The notes under the pieces: model-generated
The model's input: only the letters and a program-made list of their open reading frames with translations
Databases searched by the model: none
Told to the model about the DNA's origin: nothing
DNA from: Aureimonas altamirensis
GTDB taxonomy: Bacteria; Pseudomonadota; Alphaproteobacteria; Rhizobiales; Rhizobiaceae
Direction: 5' to 3'
Assembly (NCBI RefSeq): GCF_023702225.1
Contig: NZ_JAMQCO010000009.1
Span: 137,278-201,277 of the forward strand
DNA: 64,000 nucleotides
Program-made: the position numbers and the translations under genes
Part shown: one piece after another, positions 1 through 9,591 of the stretch
Numbering within the stretch: the first letter of the stretch is position 1
Layout: every line of letters starts with the position of its first letter

Positions 1-1206
1 CTCGTCGCAGTCTCCGGCGCGCGCGCTGCCGACGCCATTGTCATGGTCGAGCCCGAGCCGGTCGAATACGTTCGCGTTTGCGACGTGTACGGCACGGGCT
101 TCTACTACATCCCGGGAACGGAAACCTGCATCAAGACCAGCGGTTACTTGCGTTTCCAGTACAACGTCGCGGGTAGCCCGGCCGGCAACTCCGAGGGTGA
201 CGACTACCAGGCTCTGTCCTCGGTTCGTGCCCGTCTGAACCTCGACGTCCGCGAAGAGACCGAACTCGGCACCCTGCGCGCCTACTTCCGTCTGCAGGCT
301 CAGAACACCGGCGCCAGCCCGGAAGACGAGTTCGCGATGGAGCAGGGCTACCTGCAGCTCGGCGGCTTCCTCGCCGGTTACCGCGACACGCTGTGGTCCT
401 CGGACATCGGCGGCATCGAAGACGGTCTGCCGACCGACGACGATCTCCCGATCGGCGACTTCAACACCAACCAGATCTCCTACACCTTCGCGACGGGCGG
501 CTTCGCTGCCACGCTGGGCCTGGAAGACGACGGCACGGGCGACATCGCTCCGGACGTCCACGGCAAGCTCTCCTACACGGGTGCCTGGGGCGGCGTGTTC
601 CTTTCGGCCGTGTACGACGAGACCTTCAACGCTGAAGACGTCGACGATCTGTTCGGTCTCGAGAACGACCTTCCGGCGTTCTTCCCGTTCGTTCCGACCC
701 GCGACGTCGATGGCAGCAACGATGCCTTCGCCCTCAAGGCCGGCCTGACGCTGCAGGACCTTCTGGTTGCCGACTCGACCCTCAAGGTCGACGGTCACTG
801 GGCTTCGGATCCGACGAGCTACGCCGTCATCAGCGGCTTCACGTCGGCCGGCGGCATCCTGCCGAGCAACGCGACGCTTGAGAACCCGACCCCGGGTGCC
901 TTCCCGCTCGTCCTCGAATGGTCGGTCGGCGCCGGTTACTCGCAGAAGTTTAATCGCGTAACGGCTGGTGTTTCGGGCCGCTACGGCGAGACCTTCGACT
1001 ACGCGTTCTTCGCTCCCGGCATCACGCCTGGCACGGACTATGTTTCGGCTTCGGGCGAGTACTGGGCCGTCGTCGGCGATATCGGTTACGACCTGACCGC
1101 CAACATGAACGTCCTGGCCGAAGTGAAGTACCAGAACATCGACTTCGGTGGCGTTGCTTCCGACGATCAGACCTCTGGCTTCCTCCGCTTCCAGCGCAAC
1201 TTCTAA
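1..1206 (+). CDS. Porin, Rhizobiales Porin_2 family (5' truncated)
   Basis: This is the main part of an outer-membrane porin that lets small solutes diffuse across the outer membrane. The reading frame is open from base 1, and the first residues (LVAVSGARAADA) look like the end of a signal peptide with an Ala-X-Ala cleavage site, so the true start lies before the window. The mature N-terminus carries the two-cysteine segment (VRVCDVYGTGFYYIPGTETC) typical of the Omp2b/RopA group, followed by alternating polar and aromatic strands expected of a beta-barrel. It ends with an aromatic residue (RNF), the usual outer-membrane assembly signal. Codon choice is very uniform, as in highly expressed genes. 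A strong hairpin terminator follows. Substrate selectivity cannot be read from the sequence. Confidence 0.93.
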   Translation, partial: LVAVSGARAADAIVMVEPEPVEYVRVCDVYGTGFYYIPGTETCIKTSGYLRFQYNVAGSPAGNSEGDDYQALSSVRARLNLDVREETELGTLRAYFRLQAQNTGASPEDEFAMEQGYLQLGGFLAGYRDTLWSSDIGGIEDGLPTDDDLPIGDFNTNQISYTFATGGFAATLGLEDDGTGDIAPDVHGKLSYTGAWGGVFLSAVYDETFNAEDVDDLFGLENDLPAFFPFVPTRDVDGSNDAFALKAGLTLQDLLVADSTLKVDGHWASDPTSYAVISGFTSAGGILPSNATLENPTPGAFPLVLEWSVGAGYSQKFNRVTAGVSGRYGETFDYAFFAPGITPGTDYVSASGEYWAVVGDIGYDLTANMNVLAEVKYQNIDFGGVASDDQTSGFLRFQRNF

Positions 1207-1231
1207 TCGAGGCTACTCGATCCGAAGTGAA

Positions 1232-1260
1232 GGGGTCCGGCTTTGCCGGGCCCCTTTTCG
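1232..1260 (+). terminator. Rho-independent terminator of the porin gene
   Basis: A 9-bp stem (GGGGTCCGG with CCGGGCCCC, one G-T pair) closes a short CTTTG loop and is followed by TTTTCG. It lies 25 bases after the porin stop codon. Confidence 0.8.
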
Positions 1261-1308
1261 CGTCCGGCAGGCGATCCTCGCCACTTCGAGACGGGCGACC
1301 GACATGCA

Positions 1309-1345
1309 AAAAGCCCCTCCCGCCATCTGGCGGGAGGGGCTTTCG
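1309..1345 (-). terminator. Terminator of the lytic transglycosylase gene (bidirectional)
   Basis: A perfect stem of about 15 bp (AAGCCCCTCCCGCCA and its complement) with a minimal loop sits between the convergent porin and transglycosylase genes. Read on the minus strand it is followed by a run of T, so it mainly serves the minus-strand gene ending at 1378. It can also back up the porin terminator. Confidence 0.85.
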
Positions 1346-1377
1346 TTTTGCCCAGGAGGGAGGGTAGGTCTCCGGCG

Positions 1378-3561
1378 TCAGCCCCGGCGGCCGTTGGTCA
1401 GGTCGCTTTCGATCGAGAAGCCGGCGCCGAGCCTGATCTTGTAGACCTGATAATTCTCCATCACGCGCTGCACGTAGTTGCGCGTTTCGGTGAAGGGGAT
1501 CATCTCGACCCAGTCCACCACCTCGTCTATGGGCTGGCCGCGCGGATCGCCGAAGCGCTGGATCCATTCGCGCGCCCGCCGCGGGCCCGCATTGTACGCC
1601 GCGAATGTCAGGACGTAGGAGCCGTTGAAGGCATCGATCTGCTGGCCGAGATATTGCGAGCCGAGTTGCGCATTGTAGGAGACGTCGCTCAAAAGCCGCG
1701 CCTCGGAATAGGACATGCCGTTCTGCTGCGCCAGCGAACGGGCCGTGGCAGGCATGAGCTGCAGCAGGCCCAACGCGCCGGCCGGTGATTTGGCGCCGGG
1801 GTTGAACGCACTCTCCTGGCGAGCGATGGCGTAGGCAAGCGCCTTTCCAGCTGCCGAAATGCGCGCGCTGTCGGGGATCACGCCCACCGGAAAGGCGAGG
1901 GCAGGGGCGTCGACGCCGCGCGCATAGGCGCGCTTGCCGACATCCAGCGACATGGAATGATCTCCTCGCCTTTCAGCGAGAGAGGCGAGCATCGCGAGCT
2001 CGCCCGGACTATCCAGCTCGTCGGCCAGCGAACGGTACAATTGTGCCGCACGCCAGTCGGAGCCGATCTCGTGCATGCGCACGAGGGCGCGCACCGCATC
2101 CCGGTTCTGGAAGCGCTGGCGGTCCGCATTGCTGGGTCGTGGATAGGCGATGTCGCCTGGCGAGCGGCCAAGCTTGGCCGCGGCGAGCTGGCCGTAATAG
2201 GTGGCGCCGTAACGTGCTGCCTGGGCGTAGTAATTGCGCGCATTGCCGGGGCCGCCCGCCTCTGCGGCGCGGCCGAGCCAGTAATAGGCGCGCGATTGGG
2301 TGAGCGGGCGGGTCGAAACTTCGGCCACCCGCGCAAAATGGCGGCTCGCGGTTGCCGGGTCGCCAAGCGCCCGCAACGCGTACCATCCGGCATGGAAGTC
2401 CGCTTCGACGCGGGCGACGACACCTTGCGCGGAATGACGCGCCGCAAGCTGATAGGCTTCCTTCCGGGCGCCTTGCTCCAGCAGCATGCGGGATATGATC
2501 CGCTGTTCGTTCCACCAGCTATCCGGGTCGACCAGTTGTGCCGGATCGCGCGGCGCGTTCATCATGATGCGGGCCGCTTCGCGCACCTTGTTCTGCTTGC
2601 GCAGATTCTCGGCCAAGGTGAACATATAGCTTGGGTCGGAATGCTGGTTTGCCGGCACTGCGGCCAGCAGGCGGTCCGCGTTCGCCTCGCCCCGGATGGA
2701 CGCGGCGCGCGCCCGGAACAGCGTTTCCGAGTTGGCAAGCCCGGCCATGCGTTGCGCGTCACTGACGCGGTTGGCGTAGAGCAGCATGTCCATGCGATAC
2801 TTGTGGTCTGCCTTGGTGAGCAGCGTCCCGAATGTGCCGAGGACCTTCTGCTCGGTGCCGCGATCCAGCGTTTCGGTGCGCCACAGGGTCTGGATCAGCT
2901 GTTTGGCGCGCCCGGCCTGTCCGGTTTCTATATTCGCCCGCGCAAGGGCCATCGTGCCTTCCGGCGTCTGCGGCGCGCTGCTGCCGAAGGCAGCCAGTAT
3001 CTCGCGGGCAGGGCGGTTTTCGCGGTAGAGCGCCCGTTCCGAATTCTGCCGCAGCGTCTGCATGCCGGGCCAATTCGACAGCTCCTGCATGGCGGCGGCG
3101 ATCTCGGCAGCCGGCACCTCGCCACCGCCCTTCAGCGCGATCGCCCAGGTAAGGATCTTGTGGTCGAGGGAGTTCGGCGCCATCCCCGCACGGATGGCGC
3201 GGGCGCGGGCCATGTTGTTGTGCGTGGCATCCAGCCCTTCCTTGAGGCTGCCGCTGGCAGGCCGCACCGAAGCGCTCCGCGATGTCGCCGCGATGGAAGC
3301 GGTGAAGGCGGCTGCAGCCGGTGCGGAAGCTGCCGGCGCGGAAGGCGCCGTTCCCGGAAAGCTCGGAGCCGGCCGCGGCACCGGGGCGCCGAAGCGGCTG
3401 TCGTCCATCGGCGCCGACGGAGTGGGCGCCGACGGTGCGGAGCGCAGCGTCGGCATCGGTACGCCCGACGGCAAGGCCGACTGGGCCGCCGCCCCGGTGG
3501 CGAACAGGCCGGCAAGCGCGGTTTGAAGAGCTAGCTGGCGGACACGGGAATGCGCGCTCAT
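1378..3561 (-). CDS. slt: Soluble lytic murein transglycosylase (SLT family)
   Basis: Cleaves the glycan strands of peptidoglycan in the periplasm, forming 1,6-anhydro ends. The chosen start gives a signal peptide (MSAHSRVRQLALQTALAGLF, then an Ala-rich cleavage region) preceded by AAAGG. The open frame continues to 3687, but that extension lacks a good ribosome site and would bury the signal peptide. After a Pro/Ala-rich linker comes a long helical repeat region like the superhelical U and L domains of Slt70. The C-terminal SLT domain has the catalytic Glu near residue 583 (ARQES), followed by GALGLLQLMPATA and the AAYNAG motif. At 727 residues it is longer than E. coli Slt70, mainly through the N-terminal linker. 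It is transcribed divergently from dapA. Confidence 0.92.
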   Translation of the reverse strand: MSAHSRVRQLALQTALAGLFATGAAAQSALPSGVPMPTLRSAPSAPTPSAPMDDSRFGAPVPRPAPSFPGTAPSAPAASAPAAAAFTASIAATSRSASVRPASGSLKEGLDATHNNMARARAIRAGMAPNSLDHKILTWAIALKGGGEVPAAEIAAAMQELSNWPGMQTLRQNSERALYRENRPAREILAAFGSSAPQTPEGTMALARANIETGQAGRAKQLIQTLWRTETLDRGTEQKVLGTFGTLLTKADHKYRMDMLLYANRVSDAQRMAGLANSETLFRARAASIRGEANADRLLAAVPANQHSDPSYMFTLAENLRKQNKVREAARIMMNAPRDPAQLVDPDSWWNEQRIISRMLLEQGARKEAYQLAARHSAQGVVARVEADFHAGWYALRALGDPATASRHFARVAEVSTRPLTQSRAYYWLGRAAEAGGPGNARNYYAQAARYGATYYGQLAAAKLGRSPGDIAYPRPSNADRQRFQNRDAVRALVRMHEIGSDWRAAQLYRSLADELDSPGELAMLASLAERRGDHSMSLDVGKRAYARGVDAPALAFPVGVIPDSARISAAGKALAYAIARQESAFNPGAKSPAGALGLLQLMPATARSLAQQNGMSYSEARLLSDVSYNAQLGSQYLGQQIDAFNGSYVLTFAAYNAGPRRAREWIQRFGDPRGQPIDEVVDWVEMIPFTETRNYVQRVMENYQVYKIRLGAGFSIESDLTNGRRG

Positions 3562-3610
3562 CGGAACCTTTCGGGTCGGCCGCGTGGCCCTCGGCCCCGC
3601 AGACAGATAA

Positions 3611-3640
3611 TGATTAAGCTCCTGAAAACTCTCATGACAA
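3611..3640 (-). promoter_or_regulatory. Possible sigma-70-type promoter of slt
   Basis: On the minus strand TTGTCA is followed after 18 bases by TAATCA, about 50 bases before the slt start. The match is reasonable, but it was found by eye only. Confidence 0.4.
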
Positions 3641-3659
3641 GGTGAAGAGAGAGTAAAGC

Positions 3660-3681
3660 ATGGCATCACGATGGCATCACG
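3660..3681. repeat. Perfect 11-bp tandem direct repeat
   Basis: The unit ATGGCATCACG occurs twice back to back in the region between the divergent slt and dapA genes. It could be an iterated binding site for a regulator or simply a small duplication. Confidence 0.6.
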
Positions 3682-3827
3682 CCCCATTCACGCCCGGCGT
3701 GACGCTTGTTTAGCCAGTTGCCCTTTATTATGGTGCGCCCAATCGCAACGCATGGGGCCTGGGACCGCCGGTTTCCGCCCCGCGCCGGCGCCCGCTGCCG
3801 GGCGGCCCGGCAGAGGAAATGACAGTC

Positions 3828-4709
3828 ATGTTCAAGGGGTCGATGACGGCGCTCGTAACGCCGTTCAACGAAGATGGAAGCCTGGACGAAGCGGGCTTTC
3901 GCGCGCTGGTCGACTGGCAGATCGCCGAAGGCAGCCATGGGCTCGTGCCAGTCGGCACGACCGGCGAAAGCCCCACGCTGACCCATGCCGAACACAAGCG
4001 CGTCGTGGAAATCTGCGTCGAGGTGGCTGCCGGCCGGGTGCCGGTGATGGCGGGCGCAGGCTCCAACAACACGGTCGAGGCTGTGGATCTCGCGCGATTC
4101 GCGCAAGGGGCGGGCGCCGATGGCGTACTCGTCGTCACACCCTATTACAACAAGCCGAACCAGCGCGGCCTCTATGCCCACTACGCCGCGATCGCTCGCG
4201 CGGTCGACCTGCCCATCGTCATATACAACATTCCGCCGCGCTCCATCATCGACATGAGCGTGGACACGATGGCGCGTCTGGCGAAGGAGTTTCCCAACAT
4301 CGTCGGCGTCAAGGATGCGACGGCGAAGATCGATCGCGTCTCGGAGCAGCGGCAGGCGATCGGCCCGGATTTCATCCAGCTTTCGGGCGAGGACGCGACG
4401 GCGCTCGGCTTCAACGCCCATGGCGGCCATGGCTGCATATCGGTGACGGCCAATGTCGCGCCACGCCTCTGCGCGCAATTCCAGACAGCGTGCCTGGCCG
4501 GGGATTTCGCCACGGCGTTGACCTACCAGGACAAGCTGATGCCGCTCCACAAGGCGATGTTCCTCGAGCCGAATCCGGGCGGCCCCAAATACGCCCTGGA
4601 GCGGCTGGGCAAGATCCGCAACAATCTGCGTTCGCCGCTGCTGCCGATCGAGCGGCAGACGGAAGAGGCCATCGACGCCGCATTGCGCCACGCCGGTCTC
4701 ATCAACTGA
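3828..4709 (+). CDS. dapA: 4-hydroxy-tetrahydrodipicolinate synthase
   Basis: Condenses pyruvate with aspartate semialdehyde in the first dedicated step to lysine and meso-diaminopimelate, in the cytoplasm. The 293-residue TIM barrel has the Schiff-base lysine K162 ([11 protein letters not shown]), the VGTTGE pyruvate-binding loop and the YYNKP and IYNIPPR motifs. An in-frame ATG at 3819 lies only one base after the GAGGA ribosome site. The ATG at 3828 has about ten bases of spacing and gives [13 protein letters not shown], the usual N-terminus of the family, so I prefer it. A hairpin terminator separates it from smpB. Confidence 0.96.
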   Translation: MFKGSMTALVTPFNEDGSLDEAGFRALVDWQIAEGSHGLVPVGTTGESPTLTHAEHKRVVEICVEVAAGRVPVMAGAGSNNTVEAVDLARFAQGAGADGVLVVTPYYNKPNQRGLYAHYAAIARAVDLPIVIYNIPPRSIIDMSVDTMARLAKEFPNIVGVKDATAKIDRVSEQRQAIGPDFIQLSGEDATALGFNAHGGHGCISVTANVAPRLCAQFQTACLAGDFATALTYQDKLMPLHKAMFLEPNPGGPKYALERLGKIRNNLRSPLLPIERQTEEAIDAALRHAGLIN

Positions 4710-4761
4710 TTTGACCCGTTCTGGCCAGGACCCCATTTGAATACGAGACGCAACACATGCG

Positions 4762-4784
4762 GGGCCGGCATTGCCGGCCCTTTT
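4762..4784 (+). terminator. Terminator of dapA
   Basis: GGGCCGG pairs with CCGGCCC around a CATTG loop, followed by TTTT. It lies about 50 bases after the dapA stop and just before smpB. Confidence 0.8.
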
Positions 4785-4801
4785 CAGGACTGAAGCGAGA
4801 T

Positions 4802-5281
4802 ATGGTCAAGGCGAAGGAACAGAGATCGAATATCGTGGCTGAAAACCGCAAGGCTCGGTTTCACTACGAGATCATGGATACGCTCGAGGCCGGCCTCGTC
4901 CTGACGGGAACGGAAGTCAAGTCGCTGCGGCTGGGCAAGGCCACCATCGCGGAATCCTACGCGACGGAGGAGGGCGGCGAAATCTGGCTCATCAACTCCT
5001 TCGTGCCCGAATATCTCCAGGCCAACCGGTTCAATCATGAGCCGAAGCGACGCCGCAAGCTGCTCGTCCACAAGACGCAGCGCAACCGGCTGGCCGGCGC
5101 CGTGCAGCGCGACGGCATGACGCTGGTGCCCCTGCGGATCTACTTCAACGATCGCGGGATGGCCAAGCTGGAGCTGGCCGTTGCACGAGGCAAGAACGCC
5201 CCCGACAAGCGCGAGACCATCAAGGAGCGCGACTGGAACCGCCAGAAGCAGCGCCTGATGAAGCAGGCGCGCGCGGAGTGA
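4802..5281 (+). CDS. smpB: SsrA (tmRNA)-binding protein SmpB
   Basis: Binds tmRNA and guides it into the A site of stalled ribosomes for trans-translation. The protein starts [20 protein letters not shown], and the NRKARF and [10 protein letters not shown] motifs of the OB-fold core are intact. The positively charged C-terminal tail ([19 protein letters not shown]) that enters the mRNA channel is present. Its 159 residues are normal for the family. An ATG at 4757 would overlap the dapA terminator hairpin and was not used. The last 62 bases overlap the convergent uracil-DNA glycosylase gene. ssrA itself is not in this window. Confidence 0.96.
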   Translation: MVKAKEQRSNIVAENRKARFHYEIMDTLEAGLVLTGTEVKSLRLGKATIAESYATEEGGEIWLINSFVPEYLQANRFNHEPKRRRKLLVHKTQRNRLAGAVQRDGMTLVPLRIYFNDRGMAKLELAVARGKNAPDKRETIKERDWNRQKQRLMKQARAE

Positions 5282-5954
5282 CCGCTCCGGTCTGATCGAG
5301 CGCGAAGCGCGCCTTGGCGAAGACCGCGTGGAACATCTCTTCCGTCAGGCGCCCGGTGTTGGTGTTGTAGCGGGAGCAGTGGTAGCTCGACACGATCGTG
5401 TACGGGCCCACCTTCGTCGAGCCGCCATGCGAGAACGGTGCGTCTGCCAGCCGCGTGCCGAGGGCCCGAAGCGTCGTTTCATGTGCGATGCGTCCCAGCG
5501 TCACGATGACCCGCAGGTTGGGCATCGCCGACACCACCGGCATCAGGAAGCGACGGCAATTGTTGATTTCCGGCCCGGTCGGCTTGTTCTGCGGTGGAAC
5601 GCAGCGCACGCCGTTGGCGATGGCGGCCTCCACCAGTTCCAGGCTGTCGTCCGGGCGGGCCTCGAAGGTGCCCCGCGCAAAGCCGAACGTCTTCAATGTG
5701 GAATAGAGCAGGTCGCCCGCATAATCGCCGGTGAACGGGCGTCCCGTACGGTTTGCGCCCCTCAGGCCGGGCGCGAGGCCGGATACCAGCAGGCGGACCG
5801 ATGTTGCCCCGTCCACCGGCATGAAAGGGGGAACCGGTGCGTTGAACCATGTCGGCTCGCGTGCCTGCCACTCGTGCCGGAAGGCGGCGAGGCGCGGGCA
5901 GATGGGGCAGTCCGGCGCCGGATGCGCGGCGGCGGGCAGGTCGTCCGGCTGCAC
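5220..5954 (-). CDS. Uracil-DNA glycosylase, family 5-like (UdgB)
   Basis: Removes uracil, and in family 5 also other deaminated bases, from DNA to start base-excision repair. Near residues 55-80 it has [20 protein letters not shown], which matches family 5 rather than the GEAPG motif of family 4. The second motif is [15 protein letters not shown] near residue 190. Cysteines in CPICPRL (residues 15-19) and further on could ligate the iron-sulfur cluster of these enzymes. Translation starts at GTG. The gene lies 7 bases after the NYN-domain gene, in the same direction, and its 3' end overlaps smpB. The family is clear; the exact substrate range is not. Confidence 0.88.
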   Translation of the reverse strand: MQPDDLPAAAHPAPDCPICPRLAAFRHEWQAREPTWFNAPVPPFMPVDGATSVRLLVSGLAPGLRGANRTGRPFTGDYAGDLLYSTLKTFGFARGTFEARPDDSLELVEAAIANGVRCVPPQNKPTGPEINNCRRFLMPVVSAMPNLRVIVTLGRIAHETTLRALGTRLADAPFSHGGSTKVGPYTIVSSYHCSRYNTNTGRLTEEMFHAVFAKARFALDQTGAVTPRAPASSGAASGGSSRAP

Positions 5955-5961
5955 GGAGCGC

Positions 5962-6561
5962 TCAGTCGGCGTCGTCGTCGAGATCGGCTTCCGCCTCGGC
6001 GCGGCGCGCCAGCCGGGCCTCTCGCTCGGCCGGATTGCGGCCGATTTCGGCGCGCAGCGAATTCAGGTCGATGAAGTGGTCGGCATGGCGGCGCAGATCG
6101 TCCGAGACCATCGGCGGATTGGATACCAGCGTCGACACGACGGAGACCTTGCGTCCCTTGCGCTGCAGCGCCGCCACCAGCGACCGGAAGTCTCCGTCGC
6201 CGGAAAACAGCACGAAATGGTCCACCGTCTCCACCAGCTCCATGGCGTTGAGCGCCAGCTCGATGTCCATGTTGCCCTTGATCTTGCGGCGCCCCGTGGA
6301 ATCGGTGAACTCGCGCGCCGGCTTCGTCACGACCTTGTAGCCATTGTAGTCGAGCCAGTCGACGAGCGGCCGGATGGACGAATATTCCTGATCTTCCACC
6401 AGCGCCGTATAGTAATAAGCGCGGAGCAGGTATCCCCGCTTCTGGAAGGCGACCAAGAGCTTCTTGTAGTCGATATCGAATCCGAGGTTGCGGGAGGTGG
6501 CGTAAAGGTTGGCGCCATCGATGAAAAGAGCGATCTTTTCGCGGGAGTCGAATACGTGCAT
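5962..6561 (-). CDS. NYN domain protein (LabA/DUF88 family)
   Basis: A 199-residue protein with the PIN-like NYN nuclease fold. The acidic motif FIDGANLY is at residues 13-20, KGNMDIELALNAM is near residue 100 and LFSGDGDFRSLV is near residue 119. These supply the conserved aspartates of the metal site, so RNase activity is expected, but the target is unknown. The C-terminus is a charged tail rich in Arg, Glu and Asp. GAAGG precedes the ATG. It probably forms an operon with the downstream uracil-DNA glycosylase and is divergent from rpoZ. Confidence 0.88.
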   Translation of the reverse strand: MHVFDSREKIALFIDGANLYATSRNLGFDIDYKKLLVAFQKRGYLLRAYYYTALVEDQEYSSIRPLVDWLDYNGYKVVTKPAREFTDSTGRRKIKGNMDIELALNAMELVETVDHFVLFSGDGDFRSLVAALQRKGRKVSVVSTLVSNPPMVSDDLRRHADHFIDLNSLRAEIGRNPAEREARLARRAEAEADLDDDAD

Positions 6562-6681
6562 AAGACCTTCGTCATGAAAATGTCTTGGTTGAAATCTTTG
6601 CTGCGTCCGGCGCCCATGTGCGCATGGACTGCCGAAAGCGTCTGAACGATAGCTGTTTATACGTCGCTTGCCAACTGCATC

Positions 6682-6695
6682 GTTGACTTGTCAAC
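6682..6695. promoter_or_regulatory. 14-bp palindrome between divergent NYN and rpoZ genes
   Basis: GTTGAC-TT-GTCAAC is a perfect dyad containing a TTGACT sequence that could serve as a -35 element for rpoZ. A promoter or operator role is inferred only from its position. Confidence 0.3.
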
Positions 6696-6811
6696 AAGCA
6701 CGGATTAGCGGGGTTTTTGCGCCGCGATGCGGCGTGCCCTTGTATTGCCGTTGTCAAGCCGTTAAAGGGTGCAGCTTCAACCCGTAAATCCCCTTGATCG
6801 AGGAGACAGGC

Positions 6812-7210
6812 ATGGCCCGCGTCACCGTAGAAGATTGCGTCGACAAGGTCGAGAACCGCTTCGAACTCGTCCTGCTTGCCAGTCACCGCGCACGCCAGAT
6901 TTCGCAGGGTCAGCCGATCACGGTCGACCGCGACAACGACAAGAACCCCGTCGTCGCCCTGCGCGAGATCGCCGACGAGACCTTGTCGCCCGGCGACCTG
7001 AAGGAAGATCTCATCCATTCGCTGCAGAAGCACGTCGAAGTGGACGAGCCGGAGGCGGCTGCCCCCGCGCCGGGCACGCAGGCCCAGCCGGTCATCGCCG
7101 AGGCCGATGCCGACGAAATCGAGACGATCACCTTCGACCGCATGTCCGAGGACGATCTGCTGGCCGGTATCGAGGGCCTCGTCCCACCCGAGAAGAACGA
7201 CGACTACTGA
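6812..7210 (+). CDS. rpoZ: RNA polymerase omega subunit
   Basis: Small subunit that helps assemble RNA polymerase around beta-prime; in proteobacteria it also forms part of a ppGpp-binding site. The start [20 protein letters not shown] follows GAGGAGA with good spacing. The conserved core ([15 protein letters not shown] and [13 protein letters not shown]) occupies the first 60 residues. The rest is the long acidic C-terminal extension usual in alphaproteobacteria, giving 132 residues. It lies upstream of rsh, the ppGpp synthetase/hydrolase, an arrangement also found in enterobacteria (rpoZ-spoT). A terminator hairpin separates the two genes. Confidence 0.97.
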   Translation: MARVTVEDCVDKVENRFELVLLASHRARQISQGQPITVDRDNDKNPVVALREIADETLSPGDLKEDLIHSLQKHVEVDEPEAAAPAPGTQAQPVIAEADADEIETITFDRMSEDDLLAGIEGLVPPEKNDDY

Positions 7211-7278
7211 TAGGGTTCCAGCGCCGGATTACGCTCGATCGGGGCTTTCGGCGCGTCCCGGAACGAACCTATATGGAG

Positions 7279-7314
7279 GAGGGCGCGGCCGGCACGTTCG
7301 GCGCGCCCTCTTTA
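7279..7314 (+). terminator. Hairpin terminator after rpoZ
   Basis: GAGGGCGCG pairs perfectly with CGCGCCCTC across a 14-base loop and is followed by TTTA. The short T run suggests partial termination, so some rpoZ transcripts may continue into rsh. Confidence 0.6.
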
Positions 7315-7345
7315 TCGTCGCCAGCTTCACGGAAATGCGCCTGCC

Positions 7346-9562
7346 ATGATGCGCCAGTATGAACTCGTCGAACGTGTCGCGGCCTACAAGCCGGATCTCG
7401 ACGAGGCGTTGCTGAACAGGGCCTATGTCTATGCCATGCAGAAGCATGGATCGCAGAAGCGCGCCAGCGGCGACCCCTATTTCTCGCATCCGCTGGAAGT
7501 TGCGGCCATCCTGACCGATCTTCACCTAGACGAGGCCACCATCGCCGTGGCCCTGCTGCACGACACGATCGAGGATACCGACGCCACCCGCAAGGAGATC
7601 GACCAGCTTTTCGGCTCCAAGATCGGCCAGCTGGTCGAGGGACTGACCAAGCTCAAGCGGCTGGAGCTGGTCAGCAAGAAGGCCGAGCAGGCCGAGAACC
7701 TGCGCAAGCTTCTGCTGGCCATCGCGGACGATATCCGCGTGCTGCTGGTGAAGCTTGCCGATCGTCTCCACAACATGCGTACGCTGGGCGTCATGCGGCC
7801 CGAGAAGCGCGCCCGCATCGCGCAGGAGACGATGGACATCTATGCGCCGCTGGCCGGCCGCATGGGCATGCAGGACATGCGGGAGGAACTCGAGAACCTT
7901 TCGTTCAGGCACCTCAATCTCGAAGCCTACGAGACGGTCACCGCACGGCTGGAGGAGTTGAAGGAAAGGCACGCCGGGACCATCGACGAGATCGAGCGCG
8001 TGCTGTCGGACAAGCTGGCGGAAAACGGCATCGAGGCCGATGTGTCCGGCCGGCAGAAGAAGCCTTATTCCGTCTTCTCCAAGATGCAGCGCAAGGCCCT
8101 GTCGCTGGAGCAGCTTTCGGATATATTCGGCTTCCGCGTCCTGGTCGAGACGGAAGAGGATTGCTACCGCACCCTCGGCATAGTCCATCGCACCTGGCCG
8201 ATGGTGCCGGGCCGCTTCAAGGACTACATCTCGATACCCAAGCAGAACGGCTACCGCTCCCTGCATACGACCATCGTCGGCCCCTCTCGCCAGCGCGTGG
8301 AGCTTCAGATCCGCACGCGCGCGATGCACGACATCGCCGAGTACGGGATCGCCGCGCACGAACTCTACAAGGACGGCATCGACGGCGACGAGCAGGACAT
8401 GCGGCTGTCGAACGAGTCCAGCGCCTATGCCTGGCTGCGTCGCACCATCGAGCTGCTCAACCAGGGCGACACGCCGGAAGAGTTCCTGGAAAACACCAAG
8501 CTCGAGCTGTTCCAGGATCAGGTCTTCTGCTTCACCCCGAAAGGTCGGCTCATCTCGCTGCCGCGCGGCGCGACGCCCATCGACTTCGCCTATGCGGTGC
8601 ACACCGATGTCGGGGATACCTGCGTCGGCTGCAAGATCGACGGCCGCATCATGCCGCTCGTGACCGAACTGGCCAATGGCGACGAAGTGGAGATCATCCG
8701 CTCCAAGGCCGCCACGCCGCCGCAGGCCTGGGAATCCATAGCCGTCACAGGCAAGGCGCGCGCCGCCATTCGCCGCGCGACGCGGCTGGCGATCCGCAAG
8801 CAATATTCCGGCCTCGGCCAGCAGATCCTGGAACGCAGCTTCCAGCGCGCCGGCAAGAGCTTCTCCCGCGACGGGCTCAAGCCCTATCTCGGCAAGCTGG
8901 GGCACAAGGACGTCGAGGATGCGCTCGCGGCTGTCGGACGCGGCGAGATCGCCTCGGCCGACGTGTTGCGGGCCGTGCATCCCGATTTCCAGGATACCCG
9001 CGCCGCGCGCCACGGCGTCAAGTCCGACGAACGCGGATGGTTCAGCCTCCGCAGCGCCACCGGAATGATCTTCCGCATTCCCGGCGAGGGCGGGGAAGGC
9101 GAGGCCAATGGCGGCGCGATTCCCATCCGGGGCGTGGCGGACGACATGCCCGTGCATTTCGGCCCGGACGGGGCCGTGCCGGGAGACCGCATCATCGGCA
9201 TCATGGAGCCGGGCAAGGGCATCACGATCTATCCCATCCAGTCGCCGGCCCTGGCCGCCTTCGAGGACGAGCCGGAGCGCTGGGTGGACATCCGCTGGGA
9301 TCTCGACGCGGAGATGACCATGCGCTTTCCGGCCCGGATCCGGATATCGGCCTTGAACGAGCCCGGCGCGCTTGCCGAGATCGCCGAGACGACGGCCTTG
9401 AACGACGCCAATATCAGCGGGCTCGAAACGGTGTCCTCGGCTCCGGATATCGCTGTCATGCTGATCGACCTTGAGGTATGGAACCTCCAGCATCTCAATC
9501 GGACGTTAAACCAGTTGCGCGGCAAGGCCTGCGTGACCGACGTCGTCCGCGTGAACGGCTGA
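7346..9562 (+). CDS. rsh: Bifunctional (p)ppGpp synthetase/hydrolase (Rsh)
   Basis: Makes and degrades the alarmone (p)ppGpp that drives the stringent response. The 738-residue protein has an HD hydrolase domain with intact ligands (FSHPLEVA near 47, LLHDTIED near 70). A RelA/SpoT synthetase domain follows at about 235-370 ([20 protein letters not shown] and LQIRT). A TGS domain is at about 395-460 and an ACT domain at about 655-738. Because both catalytic domains look intact, this is probably the single bifunctional Rsh usual in this order. The start ATGATG matches relatives beginning [11 protein letters not shown]. It follows rpoZ and leads into pyrE. Confidence 0.96.
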   Translation: MMRQYELVERVAAYKPDLDEALLNRAYVYAMQKHGSQKRASGDPYFSHPLEVAAILTDLHLDEATIAVALLHDTIEDTDATRKEIDQLFGSKIGQLVEGLTKLKRLELVSKKAEQAENLRKLLLAIADDIRVLLVKLADRLHNMRTLGVMRPEKRARIAQETMDIYAPLAGRMGMQDMREELENLSFRHLNLEAYETVTARLEELKERHAGTIDEIERVLSDKLAENGIEADVSGRQKKPYSVFSKMQRKALSLEQLSDIFGFRVLVETEEDCYRTLGIVHRTWPMVPGRFKDYISIPKQNGYRSLHTTIVGPSRQRVELQIRTRAMHDIAEYGIAAHELYKDGIDGDEQDMRLSNESSAYAWLRRTIELLNQGDTPEEFLENTKLELFQDQVFCFTPKGRLISLPRGATPIDFAYAVHTDVGDTCVGCKIDGRIMPLVTELANGDEVEIIRSKAATPPQAWESIAVTGKARAAIRRATRLAIRKQYSGLGQQILERSFQRAGKSFSRDGLKPYLGKLGHKDVEDALAAVGRGEIASADVLRAVHPDFQDTRAARHGVKSDERGWFSLRSATGMIFRIPGEGGEGEANGGAIPIRGVADDMPVHFGPDGAVPGDRIIGIMEPGKGITIYPIQSPALAAFEDEPERWVDIRWDLDAEMTMRFPARIRISALNEPGALAEIAETTALNDANISGLETVSSAPDIAVMLIDLEVWNLQHLNRTLNQLRGKACVTDVVRVNG

Positions 9563-9591
9563 GACGGCAACAGGAACAGGCAGGAACTCCC

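Noticed and set aside
1957-3534. 525-codon plus-strand frame
   Set aside because: It is antisense to the lytic transglycosylase, which has signal peptide and catalytic motifs.
7526-9493. 655-codon open frame on the minus strand
   Set aside because: It lies wholly opposite rsh, whose domains are complete. Long antisense frames are common in GC-rich coding DNA.
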